From Pycnococcus provasolii (lineage: Eukaryota; Chlorophyta; Pseudoscourfieldiophyceae; Pseudoscourfieldiales), in assembly GCA_049487715.1 (NCBI GenBank), contig CP150578.1:1-64000 (forward strand): a stretch of DNA of 64,000 nucleotides, in the 5' to 3' direction. The position numbers were made by a program, and so were the translations under genes. Positions 49,419-62,490 of this stretch are shown piece by piece. Numbering within the stretch: the first letter of the stretch is position 1; each line of letters opens with the position of its first letter. The notes under the pieces are model-generated. The model searched no databases, had not been told where the DNA came from, and worked only from the letters and a program-made list of their open reading frames with translations.

Positions 49419-50690
49419 TTATTCGAGGCGCTCGAGCAAAGGCTCGTCGTCGAGGTAAGATGCAGAAGCACTGGATGTAGATGCGTACGCAAGCCGCGAC
49501 GCCGCGCGCGCGATGGCGGCATGCACCTCTACGGGATTTGCTGCACCAGCAGCTGGAATGAATGGGAGATTGCGCATGACGAACGTCTGCGCCCAAAGCG
49601 GAGCATCGACAAAATTGCCGTGTTCGGCGCCGCGCACGTGCCAAACACCGATATTGTTGCGGCACGACGCGTCGCTCGCGCGCAACGTGGAGCGCACTCC
49701 CTCACGAATCACGGGAGAGGCTGCGTATCCGTCTCCCATGAGAAGCTGGGCGTGCACGTTCAGGCCCGCCGCCGCCGCGTCACTTCCAGGCGATATGGCA
49801 GGGTCGTGCAGTATGGCGCCTTCAAACAGAGAAGGCGCCCTGCGGCACGCGAGGATCGCTGTTGGCGCGCCGTAGCTGTGTCCGCCGACGAAGACGCGCG
49901 GAGTCACGCCGCTCACATCGGAAATCGTCGCGTGAAGGGCGCCGGACGAGACTTCCTGCCCCGCGCGCACGAGCTCGTCGACGCGTTTGTCGAGCGAAGA
50001 ACGTGCACGTCGTGAGTCGAAGTGAACGGTTGCAGATCCGTCCGTGTGCTCGACGGCGGCTACGACTATGCCCTGCGCGGCGACCTGCCTCATCATCAGA
50101 GTTGCCATATCGGCGTTTCCGCCAAAGCCGTGGCTGTACAGCAGAACGGGGCACTTGCGCACATCCTCGTCGGACATGCGCGCGCCTTCGTCGCCGTCCA
50201 CGCAACCCGACTTGGCTTCTGCGGACGCCAAGTGCGACAGGAGAAAGTGCGGGAGAAAAACCAGGTCCGCCATCGCGTTCGCGACGAGTTCGGATGTGTA
50301 CTGCGTGTATCGTCGCTGGCCTTCCGTTCCGTCGTCGGCCGCGGGATAGAAGACACGCGTTCGCAAGCCCGCAAGCTGCACGTGTCTCTCCGCCACCTCG
50401 CTCGTCGCCTTGGTTCCATTTTCCCGCCTAGCGGGAAGGTCGGCGCACATGATGTTTGGAAACCCACGCACGAGCGCGTATGCCGTGAGTCTCACGGAAG
50501 CCGCGAGGGAAGAAGCCGTGGCCACCATGACGGCCACATCCTCGAGGATCGCCGACGCGACGTGACGAGAAGGCGAGAAGGCGTGACGAGAAGGAGAAGG
50601 CTTAAAGGTTCGAGCGCGACACGCCCCCCTTAAAACGAGCGCACCGCCACGAGTACTGCTGCTGATCATCATCGTCGTCGTCGGGCTCAT
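49419..50690 (-). CDS. PAF-acetylhydrolase-like alpha/beta hydrolase
   Basis: A 423-residue serine hydrolase. Visible are the oxyanion-side VLLYSHGFGGNADMATLMM, VAAVEHTDGSATVHFD (a characteristic group VII phospholipase A2 / PAF-acetylhydrolase segment), the nucleophile elbow GGHSYGAPTA, a catalytic-Asp candidate in ILHDPA, and a catalytic-His candidate in GAEHGNFVD. Members remove short or oxidised acyl chains from phospholipids; chlorophyllase-type hydrolases are related in fold and are a second possibility. The N-terminal 50 residues are Ser/Arg-rich and may be an organelle or signal sequence. Confidence 0.8.
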   Translation of the reverse strand: MSPTTTMMISSSTRGGALVLRGACRARTFKPSPSRHAFSPSRHVASAILEDVAVMVATASSLAASVRLTAYALVRGFPNIMCADLPARRENGTKATSEVAERHVQLAGLRTRVFYPAADDGTEGQRRYTQYTSELVANAMADLVFLPHFLLSHLASAEAKSGCVDGDEGARMSDEDVRKCPVLLYSHGFGGNADMATLMMRQVAAQGIVVAAVEHTDGSATVHFDSRRARSSLDKRVDELVRAGQEVSSGALHATISDVSGVTPRVFVGGHSYGAPTAILACRRAPSLFEGAILHDPAISPGSDAAAAGLNVHAQLLMGDGYAASPVIREGVRSTLRASDASCRNNIGVWHVRGAEHGNFVDAPLWAQTFVMRNLPFIPAAGAANPVEVHAAIARAASRLAYASTSSASASYLDDEPLLERLE

Positions 50691-50925
50691 GCATGCGAAG
50701 TTGTGGTCCAGAATAAACCAACCAAACCAGAGAAAGATATTTCTTCCCGATTCCCCAAACGAAACAAATGTAAATGGGAGGAGAGGAGCGATTAACGATG
50801 GATTGATTGGGGGTTGGGATCAGAAGATGAGAAAATGAAAACGGTATTCGGGGTTGGGTTCCGAGGGTGCCGCGGGACCCGTCAAGTCACCCCACACCAC
50901 CTCTGGACCTGGAGGACAACATAAC
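50691..50925. promoter_or_regulatory. Divergent promoter region
   Basis: 235 bp between the hydrolase start and the start of the Glu-Gln repeat protein. AT-richer at 50700-50780. No core element identified. Confidence 0.4.
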
Positions 50926-53289
<2,364 letters not shown>

Positions 53290-53326
53290 TTTCATAAATA
53301 CAACATTTGTTACTAATGATTAGCTT

Positions 53327-54175
53327 CTACAGCGCCGCGAGAGTGGCAACCTCACGCAGCATGCGTCTCACGACGCGCTGAGGCGCGAGCGTGGTGGAAT
53401 CGTCGCTCTTCTCGCCGGGCAGGCGCACGGCGCCCTTGTCTCTGCCCGTCGCCTTGAGTGCGATGATGACGACGACGCCGATGGCGATGATCAGCAGGAA
53501 CACCTGTATGCACTTGTCCGTGGCGGCGCTCCGCGTCATGTCGCGTATGACGTTTCCCGCCTTTTTGAGGTTGAACTGGATTTCGTCGAGTTCGTCGACG
53601 ACGCGCTCCATCTGACCCGTCTGCTCCTTGAGCTTCGCGGCGGTGTCCTTGCCGAGTTCGAGCGTCTCGTTCACCACCTTCACCGACCTCGCGAGGCTCT
53701 CGTCGCTCGCCTTGATGGTTTCCCTGCCGTGCGTCATGAGCTCCTGCGTGGACATGGCGTTGTAGTTCGTGCCCTGTGCAGCCGCCGAGGTTGACGCGCC
53801 GCCTTCATCTTGCTGCTGTTCGTTTTGCGCCGAGTCCGCGGCGGCAGCAGATGTTGACGACGCGAACAGCGCGCCTCTCTTTCCCCTGGCTTCCTTCGCG
53901 GCTTTTTTCTTGGCGAGGAAGTCGTTGAGCGTCGCGATGAGTTCCGCCTTGCGCGCCTTGGTGAGGTCTGCGTCGGCGCCTTCCGCCTTTCTGAGTTTTT
54001 CGTACTGCTTCGACAGCGCCTTGGATTCGTTGATTCGCTGGACGATTTCGCCTAAGCAGGTTTCCCACGACTTGTCGTTATCCGTTCGGTCGAGCTGGCG
54101 GAAGAGCGCGGCGAGCTTGTTGAAGAGCGTCTGCAGCTGCGCGTCGACGTCCGACGAACGAAGAGGCAGGGACAT
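53327..54175 (-). CDS. Qb-SNARE of the NPSN type
   Basis: A 282-residue membrane-fusion SNARE. The N-terminal half is a helical regulatory domain (VDAQLQTLFNKLAALFRQLDR...). A low-complexity Ala/Ser/Gln linker follows, then the SNARE motif (about 145-210): ELMTHGRETIKASDESLAR...LGKDTAAKLKEQTGQMERVVDELDEIQFNL, with the central Gln, and one C-terminal membrane anchor IQVFLLIIAIGVVVIIAL (about 225-245). The order and the QTGQMERV...DELDEI wording match the novel plant SNAREs that act at the plasma membrane and cell plate. Family assignment against other Qb-SNAREs is moderate. Confidence 0.8.
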   Translation of the reverse strand: MSLPLRSSDVDAQLQTLFNKLAALFRQLDRTDNDKSWETCLGEIVQRINESKALSKQYEKLRKAEGADADLTKARKAELIATLNDFLAKKKAAKEARGKRGALFASSTSAAAADSAQNEQQQDEGGASTSAAAQGTNYNAMSTQELMTHGRETIKASDESLARSVKVVNETLELGKDTAAKLKEQTGQMERVVDELDEIQFNLKKAGNVIRDMTRSAATDKCIQVFLLIIAIGVVVIIALKATGRDKGAVRLPGEKSDDSTTLAPQRVVRRMLREVATLAAL

Positions 54176-55311
54176 TGTTTGGACAGGCGACTTGACTTGA
54201 CTTGCTTATTGACTTGAGTGAACAGACGCTGAGCCGAGCTGAGCCGAATTGAATGGAAGTGAAGGGAAGCAGAGAGGTGACGGGTAAAATGGGAAGAAAT
54301 GGCGCGCGCACACACTTACGTTTACACTCAATTGTTGTTCACCAGACACACTTGTACTTGCTTGACCACGCACTCAGGCAGCATCAACACAACAGTTCGC
54401 ACACCAAGAAGTGTTCTGTTCCGAAGCAGCGGCAGACTGCTTTGTATTGGCTTTGTATGGGCCACAACCCACGACTGGCGACGTTCTTCACCACGCTGCA
54501 TCACCACGCTGCCTGCCCAGTAGTGACCACGCTGAATGACCACGCTGCCTGACCACGCTGCATAGTTAACCGCGCTGCATCACCACGCTGCATCACCACG
54601 CTGAATGACCACGCTGAATGACCACGCTGCCTGACCACGCTGCTTCACCACGCTGCATCACCACGTACGCTGCCTGCCCAGTGACCACGCTGCCTGCCCA
54701 GTGACCACGCCGCCTGAGCAGCACAGACAACAACAGAGCAGAGCAGGCCGAGCAGGCCGAGCACTTCTACTTTTTACGACGTTTCTTCATGAACCACGTC
54801 GTGAATTACGCAGGCTTTAGGAAGCGCTTGTACCAGTATTCCATTCCATTTTTATTCGTTGTGTGTCAGTGTGTGAAGTCACACGTGCGTTGTGGTGGTC
54901 GTGTACACGGTGTACTGTATGTATGTACACCTTCTGCTTCCTGCCTGCTTGCCTGCTTCCTCACCTCACCTCTCCGTCTGCAGTCTGCAGTCTGCGCACG
55001 TACACACACACGTTTTAGAAATCCAGCTTGAAAATAAGTTGGCTCCATTCCACATCTGCTTTAGTTTATTTCCACTTCCACTTTTAGCATTGGCGCGCAT
55101 CCACCATTATTATTTCACCAGGGCTCGCACTCACCACATTTGGCGTAAGCAACGGCTTGTACAATACGTGGCTTGTTGTTTATCGGCTCGCACGTCGTAT
55201 CTCCAAGCCATCACGTCTTCCCAAAACAACATTACTCCGCACCACCCTCATTGTCGTCGTCTTCGTCGAAGAAGAAGATTTCAACGCTCATCGTCCTGTA
55301 GCTTGCATGTC
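54176..55311. promoter_or_regulatory. 1.1-kb divergent region with minisatellite
   Basis: Between the SNARE and kelch genes. The centre is a minisatellite (54487-54719). The rest is C/T- and A-rich leader sequence of the kelch gene; frames opening at 54892 run into the kelch gene but lack coding character before 55312. Confidence 0.5.
54487..54719. repeat. Minisatellite, 13-bp core CCACGCTGMWTSA
   Basis: About 16 imperfect copies of CCACGCTG followed by CATCA, AATGA or CCTGA; a longer 20-bp variant CCACGCTGCCTGCCCAGTGA is interspersed. Confidence 0.92.
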
Positions 55312-58300
55312 ATGATGCTCACATTGGCAGCAGCTCTTGCAGTGCTCCTTCCACAACTTGCGCTTGCAAACTTCGACTACGTCTTTGCGGACAAAATCAA
55401 GTGGAGGAAGGTCGAGCAGAGATATGCGACGGACAGGCCAGCCGTGCGCGCAGGCGCCGCGAAAGCAGCGCTAGACACAGCCAACTTCGACGCGCTCTTC
55501 ATATTCGGCGGCGAAACCGCGACGGGAAGCCTGCTCGGCGACGCGTGGTGGTTCGACTTTCCCACAAAGTCGTGGAGAACCGCGCAAAACTCGCAGAGCG
55601 ACTACGTGCCATCGAGGCGCGCGTACGCAACCGCGAACGTCGTCGGAACGCGCATCCTGCTCTTCGGCGGACAGTGCCGCAGAAGCGCGGAAACGGCCGC
55701 AGGTAAGCCGTGCGACGACGTCCTGTGGTCGTTCAACCTTCAGCTCAACCGCTGGACGCAGGAAGGGCCGTTCGACAACGCGCCCAAGCCACGCGCGGGG
55801 CACGCCGCCGTAAGTCGCTACCATTCGCTGTACGTGTACGGCGGACGCACGGACGACGACGTCGGCGAGCACTTGCACCTGAAAGCGGCGGTGTGGGAGT
55901 ACCGCGCAAACACCAAAACATGGACGCGCCACGACGCACCCGCGAGCATGCACGCCACACTCAAGCCGCGATTCGGGCACGCGGGCATGCTCGTGCCAGC
56001 CGTGCGCGACGAACCGAGCACGGGCGCGGCGCTGCCGCCCAACGCCACGGATGTCGGCAGCAACATTGCGGTTGACCGCGAACTCGTCGTCTTCCACGGC
56101 GGAATGACGGGCTCGAACAACGCGACGACCGGCCTGCCGAACGACATCACGTCGACCGAGATATCGAACGACCTCCTGTTCTTCGAAACGCGTGGAGGGT
56201 CGAGCGCGTGGAGGAGGTACCAGTCCATCTTCGCGCCGTTCCGCGCCTTTCACACGCTCATGCTCTGGCGCACGACGATGTCGCCCGACGGATCGTTCGG
56301 AGCGCGCACGCGGAGGTACCTCGTCAGCGCGCTTGGATTTGGGCACAATAAGCTGAACATCGGCAACCAGGCGGCGTCCGGGCAGCCGCGCGACACGGAC
56401 GAGCTGAACCTCGTCGACCTCGCCAACCAGAGAGACTGGCTCCAGCTCATTCCGAAAAACTCGGAGGACACATCCGACGGTGCGGACAGGATCGTTCCAC
56501 CGCGCCGGCACGCCTTTGTCGGCGCGCTTGTGCACACCAACGACATCCACGTGCTCGGTGGCGCGCAGTGCATGCGCGAGGACTTTGCGGGCGGGTTCAC
56601 GTACTGCCGAGCGGCTTACGACGACATGTGGGCACTTGACCTCACGGGCAGGACCGTCGACCGAGGCTCAATGCGCATATTGGCGACGCGTGCTGGCGAC
56701 GATGGGTTGGCGACGAGCGAGGAGGCGGAATGCGACGGGATACTTGTGCTGCAGAGTGGCGCATTGGCTGCACGGCAGGACGTGCGAAGCGCGACGGCGT
56801 CATTTCAGGATATGCTTACGGGGCCTACGGCGGTGCTCCTCGTTCTCGACGGCGTCATTGTCGGCGCGACGACCGTGACGATTCGCGCGGGCGAGCGGAT
56901 CGACGTGGTCGTGCCAGTGGCCACGCGACAACCATTCTACCTGCAGCTTCTCCGCGAAGACGGGGTGAGTCCCATGGGCGGCGCAAGGATCCAGGTGGAG
57001 GTGGATTCACGCACGCCCATCGGCCGCAATGGTTGGCAGGTTGTCGGCGCCGGCGCCACGGCGGTGGACGGGAATGGCCTGGTGGAGTTGCGCGTGCTGC
57101 CGACGAGCCTTCCATGGATGCGTGACATTGCCGTCGACGGTAAGCCAGCAACCGCAGCGTACAGCAGCCGGTATCGCATCAGTGCGTATGATGCATACGG
57201 CCGCCAGGTGTGGTTGACCGAGACTGACATCCAGATGGAGCCGTACGCACCGCCTCCTCCTCCTCCTCCCTTGCCGTCACCAAATCCACCGCCTCGGCCT
57301 GGGGAATCGGCGTATGCACCGCCGTTGGCGCCATCGCCTCCTCCCGCCCCACCACCTCCGCCGGCGCCGCGAGCGCCAGTGAAGGATTGGCACGTGGCTG
57401 TGTGCAATCCAAAAGACTTCACGACGCTTACGCGCGTTGACCTTGGGCTGGCTGCGTCCGCCTCTCGCCTCGCTCCTCTGGAGGTGAGCACCGCCTCGCG
57501 TACGCAACTGCAGGTGCCACCACGGCAGGCGGTGTATGCCGACATTGCGATCCCCGATGCCGTGCAGGGTGGTCAGGCTGAGCTTCTGATGATCGGCGCA
57601 TTCGACAGGTCGGCGACGACGGCAGCGGTAGGCTCGTCTGGTCCCTCCGCCGAGGCTTTCAGTCTAGCGTCACGCGTTGCTCTGTTCGCATCGTGCTCCA
57701 ACTCGTCGGTATATCCAGTGCGAGAGGTGTACACGTGGCGTTCGCGATGCTACGTATATGCGGGCGGTGGAGCGTTGGCGTACGTGGGCGGCATTAACCA
57801 GCCATCGCCACCTCCTCCCTTACCGCCGTCACCGCCTCCGCCTCCGCCGTACATCAACGCCAGCTACGTCGCGCCCCCTCCGTTGAGCCCACCTTCGCCC
57901 ACGTTGGCGCTGGGCACGGAGGCACTTGGCCGTGCGTGGCCCACCTTTGTCGAAAGTCTCGCGCCTCGCGAGAACACCGCTGTATGCGCGCTGAGTCTCG
58001 ATGCTTCGTCGCTGCAGGGATGTCCTTCGATTGCCGTGGGTATTTCTGCGCATTCAGCGACTATGACTGGCGGCGCAATTTCCGTGCTAGTGGAGGTGCG
58101 TGCGGCATCGACGGTACCTCACTCGCCACCGCCGCCTCCAGCACCACCCTCACCATCGCCTCCCAGCAGCCGTGGCAAGGGTGGTGCTCTTGGCGCATCG
58201 GAGCTTGGCGTCGCGATCGGTCTTTCCGTTGCGTTTGCATTCCTGTGTGTGATCGTCGTACGATGCCGTTCCATCTCCCGGGCTGCTGTCAAGGCGCGCA

Positions 58301-59270
58301 GGGACGCGTTGGCAGGTGCGAAGGTTGCGAAAGCTGGGCAAACGTTTCAGGAGGACCTTGCGAAGGAGATGCGCGATGCTCATCGCGGCGTTTCGCCGCG
58401 CCGCTGGATGAGCGACGAAACCGCCGACGACGGTGGCGATGGCAAGGACGCCGGCGATTCACTCGGAACTGGGATTGGGCGCGGAGGACGTTCGTCGTCG
58501 TCGTCGTCGCGTCGATCGTCGCGGATGCGTTCGCGTGGCAAAGAGACGGAGGAGGAGGCGGAGATGTATCGCCAGACGTTACTTTCTGGCGGGCTAGAGG
58601 CTGCGAACAGCTTGCACGATCCTGGTCGAGGCGGCATGCTGGTTGAGCCTAGTTGGCCGAAGCGCGCGACGGGATCGCTGCCACCGATTGTGCGTCCACC
58701 TCCTGGCGCGCCACCCCCTCCACCGCCTTTGGTTCCGCCACCACCTGCACCACCTGGTGTGTTCGCGCCAGGAGCGCGCTCAGCAGCCGCCCCACCCGCC
58801 CCACCTGGCGTGCGTCCGCCGCCGCCCAAGCCTGACGCGGCGGCATCGGCGGCATTGGATGCGGAGGAGGAGGCTGCTCGCGTTGACGCGGAGATTGAAA
58901 TGCAGGAGCTTGAGACGTCTGCCTCCGAGGCTGTGGATGCGGTGGAGGAGGAGGAGTTTGACTACTCGAGTTGGCCCATCTCCGAGCTTCGCAGCATTCT
59001 CGAGGAGTGCGGTGGCAGCGCAAAGGGCATCGTCGACAAGTCCGACCTCGTCGAGCGCGTGAAGGATGCGCTCGCGAAGGTGAAGCGTGACGTTCGGGTC
59101 ATGCAGCGCCAGGCGTCCGATGCGCGCGAGCGCCAGCGTGAGGCGGCTGCGCGTGCGGAGGCGGCTGCGGCGGCGGCATCCGCCGCGGCGTATGCCGGCC
59201 CCCCTGGCCATCCTCCATTCATGACACCTGGTGGAATTCCTTCGCCTGAAAAGCAGAGCTCTCCTGAAGT

Positions 59271-59305
<35 letters not shown>

Positions 59306-59463
59306 GGCAACCTCCTCCACCCCCCCCTCCTCCTGCTTCCGGCTCTGCGCCACCACCACCACCACAACCACCGGGCTCTGACGGCGGTCCGTTACGCGTC
59401 GCTCGCCCGGGCGAAGGCCGTCCTCGTCCTATGCCGAAGCCTTCGAAGAGCAGCAGGAAGTGA
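55312..59463 (+). CDS. Kelch-repeat type I membrane protein with proline-rich and SAP-like regions
   Basis: A 1,383-residue surface protein. Signal peptide MMLTLAAALAVLLPQLALA (1-19). Five or six kelch-type blades (about 30-470) with ALFIFGGETATG, ILLFGGQC, LYVYGGRTDDD, LVVFHGGMTG and IHVLGGAQC plus conserved W residues. A beta-rich segment follows, then two pherophorin-like proline-rich spacers (about 645-690 and 830-855). A membrane helix at about 965-985 (LGVAIGLSVAFAFLCVIVV) is followed by Cys/Arg stop-transfer residues. The cytoplasmic tail has Ser/Arg and proline runs, an acidic helix and a SAP-like ISELRSILEECGGSAKGI (about 1222-1240), then a coiled coil and a final proline run. Probably a cell-wall or matrix receptor/adhesin (inference). 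The 55312 start is preferred because it opens the signal peptide. Confidence 0.8.
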
Positions 59464-59911
59464 AGCTTTTGAGCTGAAGTACGAACTTTTATGTTCGTTC
59501 GGGGGTCATATGTACAGTACATAAATATACGTAACATAGTAACAAGTAAACTTGTATTTCAAGAGACACGAACATGCTTGTGAACACGCTTGTGAATTAC
59601 ATAAGGGGTATTCGTACTTTACTTTACTACTGATAGACGTGTTGGCAGCGCTGCGAGAAGAGTCAGGAATGTGTGGACCAATTTGTGTGAAGCTGGGACG
59701 CTGCAGGCGGCAATGCTAATACGTCGAAGGGAGCAGGGGTTTTCTTAAGTTGTAACAGCTGGACGTTGTTATATATACCTTGAGTACAGGCGAACGGGCG
59801 GAGTTGTCTCTTTTAAAGGGCGACGAGTGAGTGGTTTGTGGGGAAAACATTATGGAGACTGCCAACATTAATGAGGAGAGAGAGCTTGGAGAGCGCAGTC
59901 TAGGGTTGCCA
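59464..59911. other. 3' flank of the kelch gene
   Basis: AT-richer sequence without a gene. Nothing notable beyond TACATAAATATACGTAA near 59519. Confidence 0.5.
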
Positions 59912-60189
59912 TGCGTCATGACGCGTGTACTCATTACGCACCACCACCCTGGCCGTAGCGGATTTATATAATTCCAAAAACTTTCAAATATCAAAAGACG
60001 GACGTTCAGATTTTTGAAAGATTTTGAGAGAACATTTGAGCTGCATAAAAAACTTAAAGTCCCCAAGGAAAATCATTTAAAGATAAGAAGTCCCCAAGGA
60101 TACTTAAAGATAAGAAGTCCCCATATAAATCCGCTACGGCCAGGGTGGTGGTGTGTAATAATGCGTAATGTCATGACGCGTCATGACGC
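59912..60189. mobile_element. MITE-like inverted-repeat element
   Basis: Two arms point at each other: 59912-59968 and 60123-60189. The inner 31 bp of each arm (59938-59968 and 60123-60153, beginning CACCACCACCCTGGCCG on the left) are perfect inverted copies; the outer parts share CGTCATGACGCGT and ATTACGCA with a small insertion on the right. The 154-bp interior is AT-rich, non-coding and holds a direct repeat of AAAGATAAGAAGTCCCCA. Size, inverted ends and lack of coding are typical of miniature inverted-repeat transposable elements; the superfamily is not clear and no target duplication was fixed. Confidence 0.75.
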
Positions 60190-60288
60190 CCCCCTGAAAT
60201 CCCATGATGACGCGTTTCATTGCTTAGGGTTTTAAGGAAATTTGTAATAATCTCGCTAATAATACCCTAATACCCTAATAATAGTACC

Positions 60289-60627
60289 CTAATAAAAGCA
60301 AATAATTGAGGTAAATAAATCATGTAAACCCAACAAAGCCTTTCGAAACAGACCCGCGACATTCGCTTTCGTCATGAGGTTGTAGCCTCGAGTGAGGTCT
60401 TCCTTCGTGTCACACTGCTCCGTCTTGTTACCGCGCTCAGCAACACTTTGCTCGAGTGTGTGCCTGCCGTCCCACATGTTCAGCTCATCTTTCGTTTCCG
60501 TGCAAGCTGCTTTGTAGTTCTTCGCAGTTTGCTTCGCTCGTGTCACCTCGGTGGACTGTTGCGCGGCCTCACTTGACACTTGCGGCGAGGTACGAAAGAG
60601 TGACGGCCACCTTCTCTCCTCGCTCAT
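60289..60627 (-). CDS. Possible small open reading frame, unknown
   Basis: A 112-codon frame (MSEERRWPSLFRTSP...) with a helical, charged, Gln/Thr-rich composition. No family recognised, no paralogue in the window, and surroundings are repeat-rich, so it may be chance or a degraded element. Confidence 0.25.
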   Translation of the reverse strand: MSEERRWPSLFRTSPQVSSEAAQQSTEVTRAKQTAKNYKAACTETKDELNMWDGRHTLEQSVAERGNKTEQCDTKEDLTRGYNLMTKANVAGLFRKALLGLHDLFTSIICFY

Positions 60628-61380
60628 AGTTCCACGCAGCCCTCTTGGCTTTCTCGGGGACAGTGGATATCTTAAAAGCGGGAGAATGAAAAGCGGGAGA
60701 TGAAAAGTTCAGTTCTGTGCAGGAAGATGAACTAACGACCTGTTGTCGGCTCGTTCGAAAGGCTTCTCCCTCTTCGTTCCCCTCATAATAAAGACCTCTT
60801 TATTACCTCATGTGCTGGGGGATCATCATTGAACCTATAAATAGTACTATGAATTTCTCCTTCCCGCCGCTTTGCGGAATTAGTTTCGCCACCGAGGGAG
60901 GAATTGGTGTTCTGGGGCTTTTTTTTTTTTTAGAAAGGGGACTTTCCCTCCCACAAAAGTCTACCCGGTAGTTTCGCCACCGGCCTCAAGGAAAACGAAA
61001 CCCCCTTGGCCACCGACTCCCAAAAGAAAAGATCTAAGATCTTCATTGGTTCTTGGACCGGATCCCCAACCGTCAAGAAGATCTACCTACCCGGGTAGTT
61101 AGTGGGGCAGGGAATTCAGCCTCCGTGATACGGGGTTCGTTCTTGACCACCCCCAGTAGTCCCTTGGGACCTCGCCCGACCCATTCTCCCCACTCTTTCC
61201 CCCCCTAAGGCTACACGACACCCGAATCCGATTTCCGCCATTATTGGGATTCGGGGGAGAAGCTGCTGCGTGTCTGCGTGTCTGCCTGTTGTGTCTGCTG
61301 CTTGGTGTGCTGCTTGGTGCCTGTGTGCTGCTTGGTGCCTGTGTGCCTGTGCCTGCTATCAGCTTGATCTTGTCGTGGTT
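60628..61380. other. Spacer, no gene seen
   Basis: AAAAGCGGGAGA is repeated at about 60676 and 60692, CTACCCGG at about 60961 and 61087. 61262-61360 is made of TGCTGCTTGGTGCCTGTGTG-like repeats. No coding evidence. Confidence 0.5.
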
Positions 61381-61668
61381 TCAGGTGTCTGGAGTGGTGG
61401 TGCTGTAGTCACCACTGGATATTTTGTTTTCATCGGATCCGCTTTCTTCGCTTTGAATTGGAACGTCGCGGGTCCTTCTCGTCAAGTTTCGGATTTTGTG
61501 GTGTTTTTCCAGGAGGACGAACATTTGAGACATTCCATAACGGGAAGGAGCTGTTACTGGAACGTCTATTTCAGCGCCAAAGGTATTCTCTTCATTCGGC
61601 AGGCTGCTCCTTCGTGTCCTTCTTGGCTTCGCTTTGGGCTTGGCTTTGGGGGAGTCGGTCGTCTTCAT
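61381..61668 (-). CDS. Possible small basic protein, unknown
   Basis: A 95-residue frame starting MKTTDSPKAKPKAKPRRTRR, basic at the N-terminus and Ser/Thr/acid-rich at the C-terminus, without a known domain. It would be divergent from the next gene with 158 bp between starts. Support is only the open frame and plausible composition. Confidence 0.3.
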   Translation of the reverse strand: MKTTDSPKAKPKAKPRRTRRSSLPNEENTFGAEIDVPVTAPSRYGMSQMFVLLEKHHKIRNLTRRTRDVPIQSEESGSDENKISSGDYSTTTPDT

Positions 61669-61826
61669 CTGTGAGAGAGGAACGGAAGGAAGGAAACCGG
61701 AGTGAGAATTTGGCGCTTCGGAAAGACTGATTGATTATCAGCAAGCAAAGTGCGATAAGCAGCTACACGACACGATACAGCACAGCACAGCACAACACAC
61801 CTCTTGTCGATCGTGGAAGTGCAAAG

Positions 61827-62312
61827 ATGAACACAGAAGCCGTCGAACACAGAAGCAGTCTGCCGTCCTCGACCACATCGGCCAACTCAGATCCAAACGA
61901 TGCAACGAGAAACCACACCACCGACACAACTTCTCACCAACACACGCCGGCAGACGCTCCGACGCCGCCGGGATCCGCGGGAGGAGGTGGACGAGATACG
62001 CCGCGGTATGCACACGCCGCAGTCGACGTCGCGCCGAGGGATGCAAACTTCGCCAACAACGCCAACGCTGCAACCGCCACACCCATCACACCTACGTCAA
62101 CCTCTGTACCAAAAACAACCTTGCCCCCCGCACCTAGCCTGCACAGGTGTTCTTTTGCACTCGGCCCAGGACGCGTCGCACGTGGCAAGATAAACATCGA
62201 AAGCGGCCGATGCGCGTTCCGTGGAAAGGTGTACCGATCTGTCACTGACTTCGCGGCGGCTTTCAAAAGTGCACTCGAGAGGCAGAGGCAGGGTAACCCG
62301 ACACCGTCGTAA
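61827..62312 (+). CDS. Small protein of unknown function, Ser/Thr/Pro-rich with a compact C-terminus
   Basis: A 161-residue product. Residues 1-100 are disordered (Ser, Thr, Pro, Asn, Ala). The last 50 (HRCSFALGPGRVARGKINIE, then CAFRGKVYRSVTDFAAAFKSAL) look like a small strand-strand-helix unit; GKVYRSVTDFAAAF resembles the closing element of RAMA-type domains, but too little remains to be sure. The ATG at 61827 has AAAG before it. It converges with the lipase gene (180 bp between stops). Confidence 0.5.
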   Translation: MNTEAVEHRSSLPSSTTSANSDPNDATRNHTTDTTSHQHTPADAPTPPGSAGGGGRDTPRYAHAAVDVAPRDANFANNANAATATPITPTSTSVPKTTLPPAPSLHRCSFALGPGRVARGKINIESGRCAFRGKVYRSVTDFAAAFKSALERQRQGNPTPS

Positions 62313-62490
62313 ACCACGTTTCTTCACCGCGGAGCGAAACGAGTGAGAACGTGATTGTTGCCTGCGTGAACACACCAACATGTTGCACATCTTGTGGTGC
62401 TTTGCGCAATGGACGGTTTTTTTTGTAACTAACCATCGCTCATTCAGCAAAAAAAACATATGAATGGTAGTTACAAATTGTGACAGTAAG

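Noticed and set aside
54892-55311. 140-codon N-terminal extension of the kelch protein
   Set aside because: Begins in simple TGTATG sequence and would bury the clear signal peptide at 55312.
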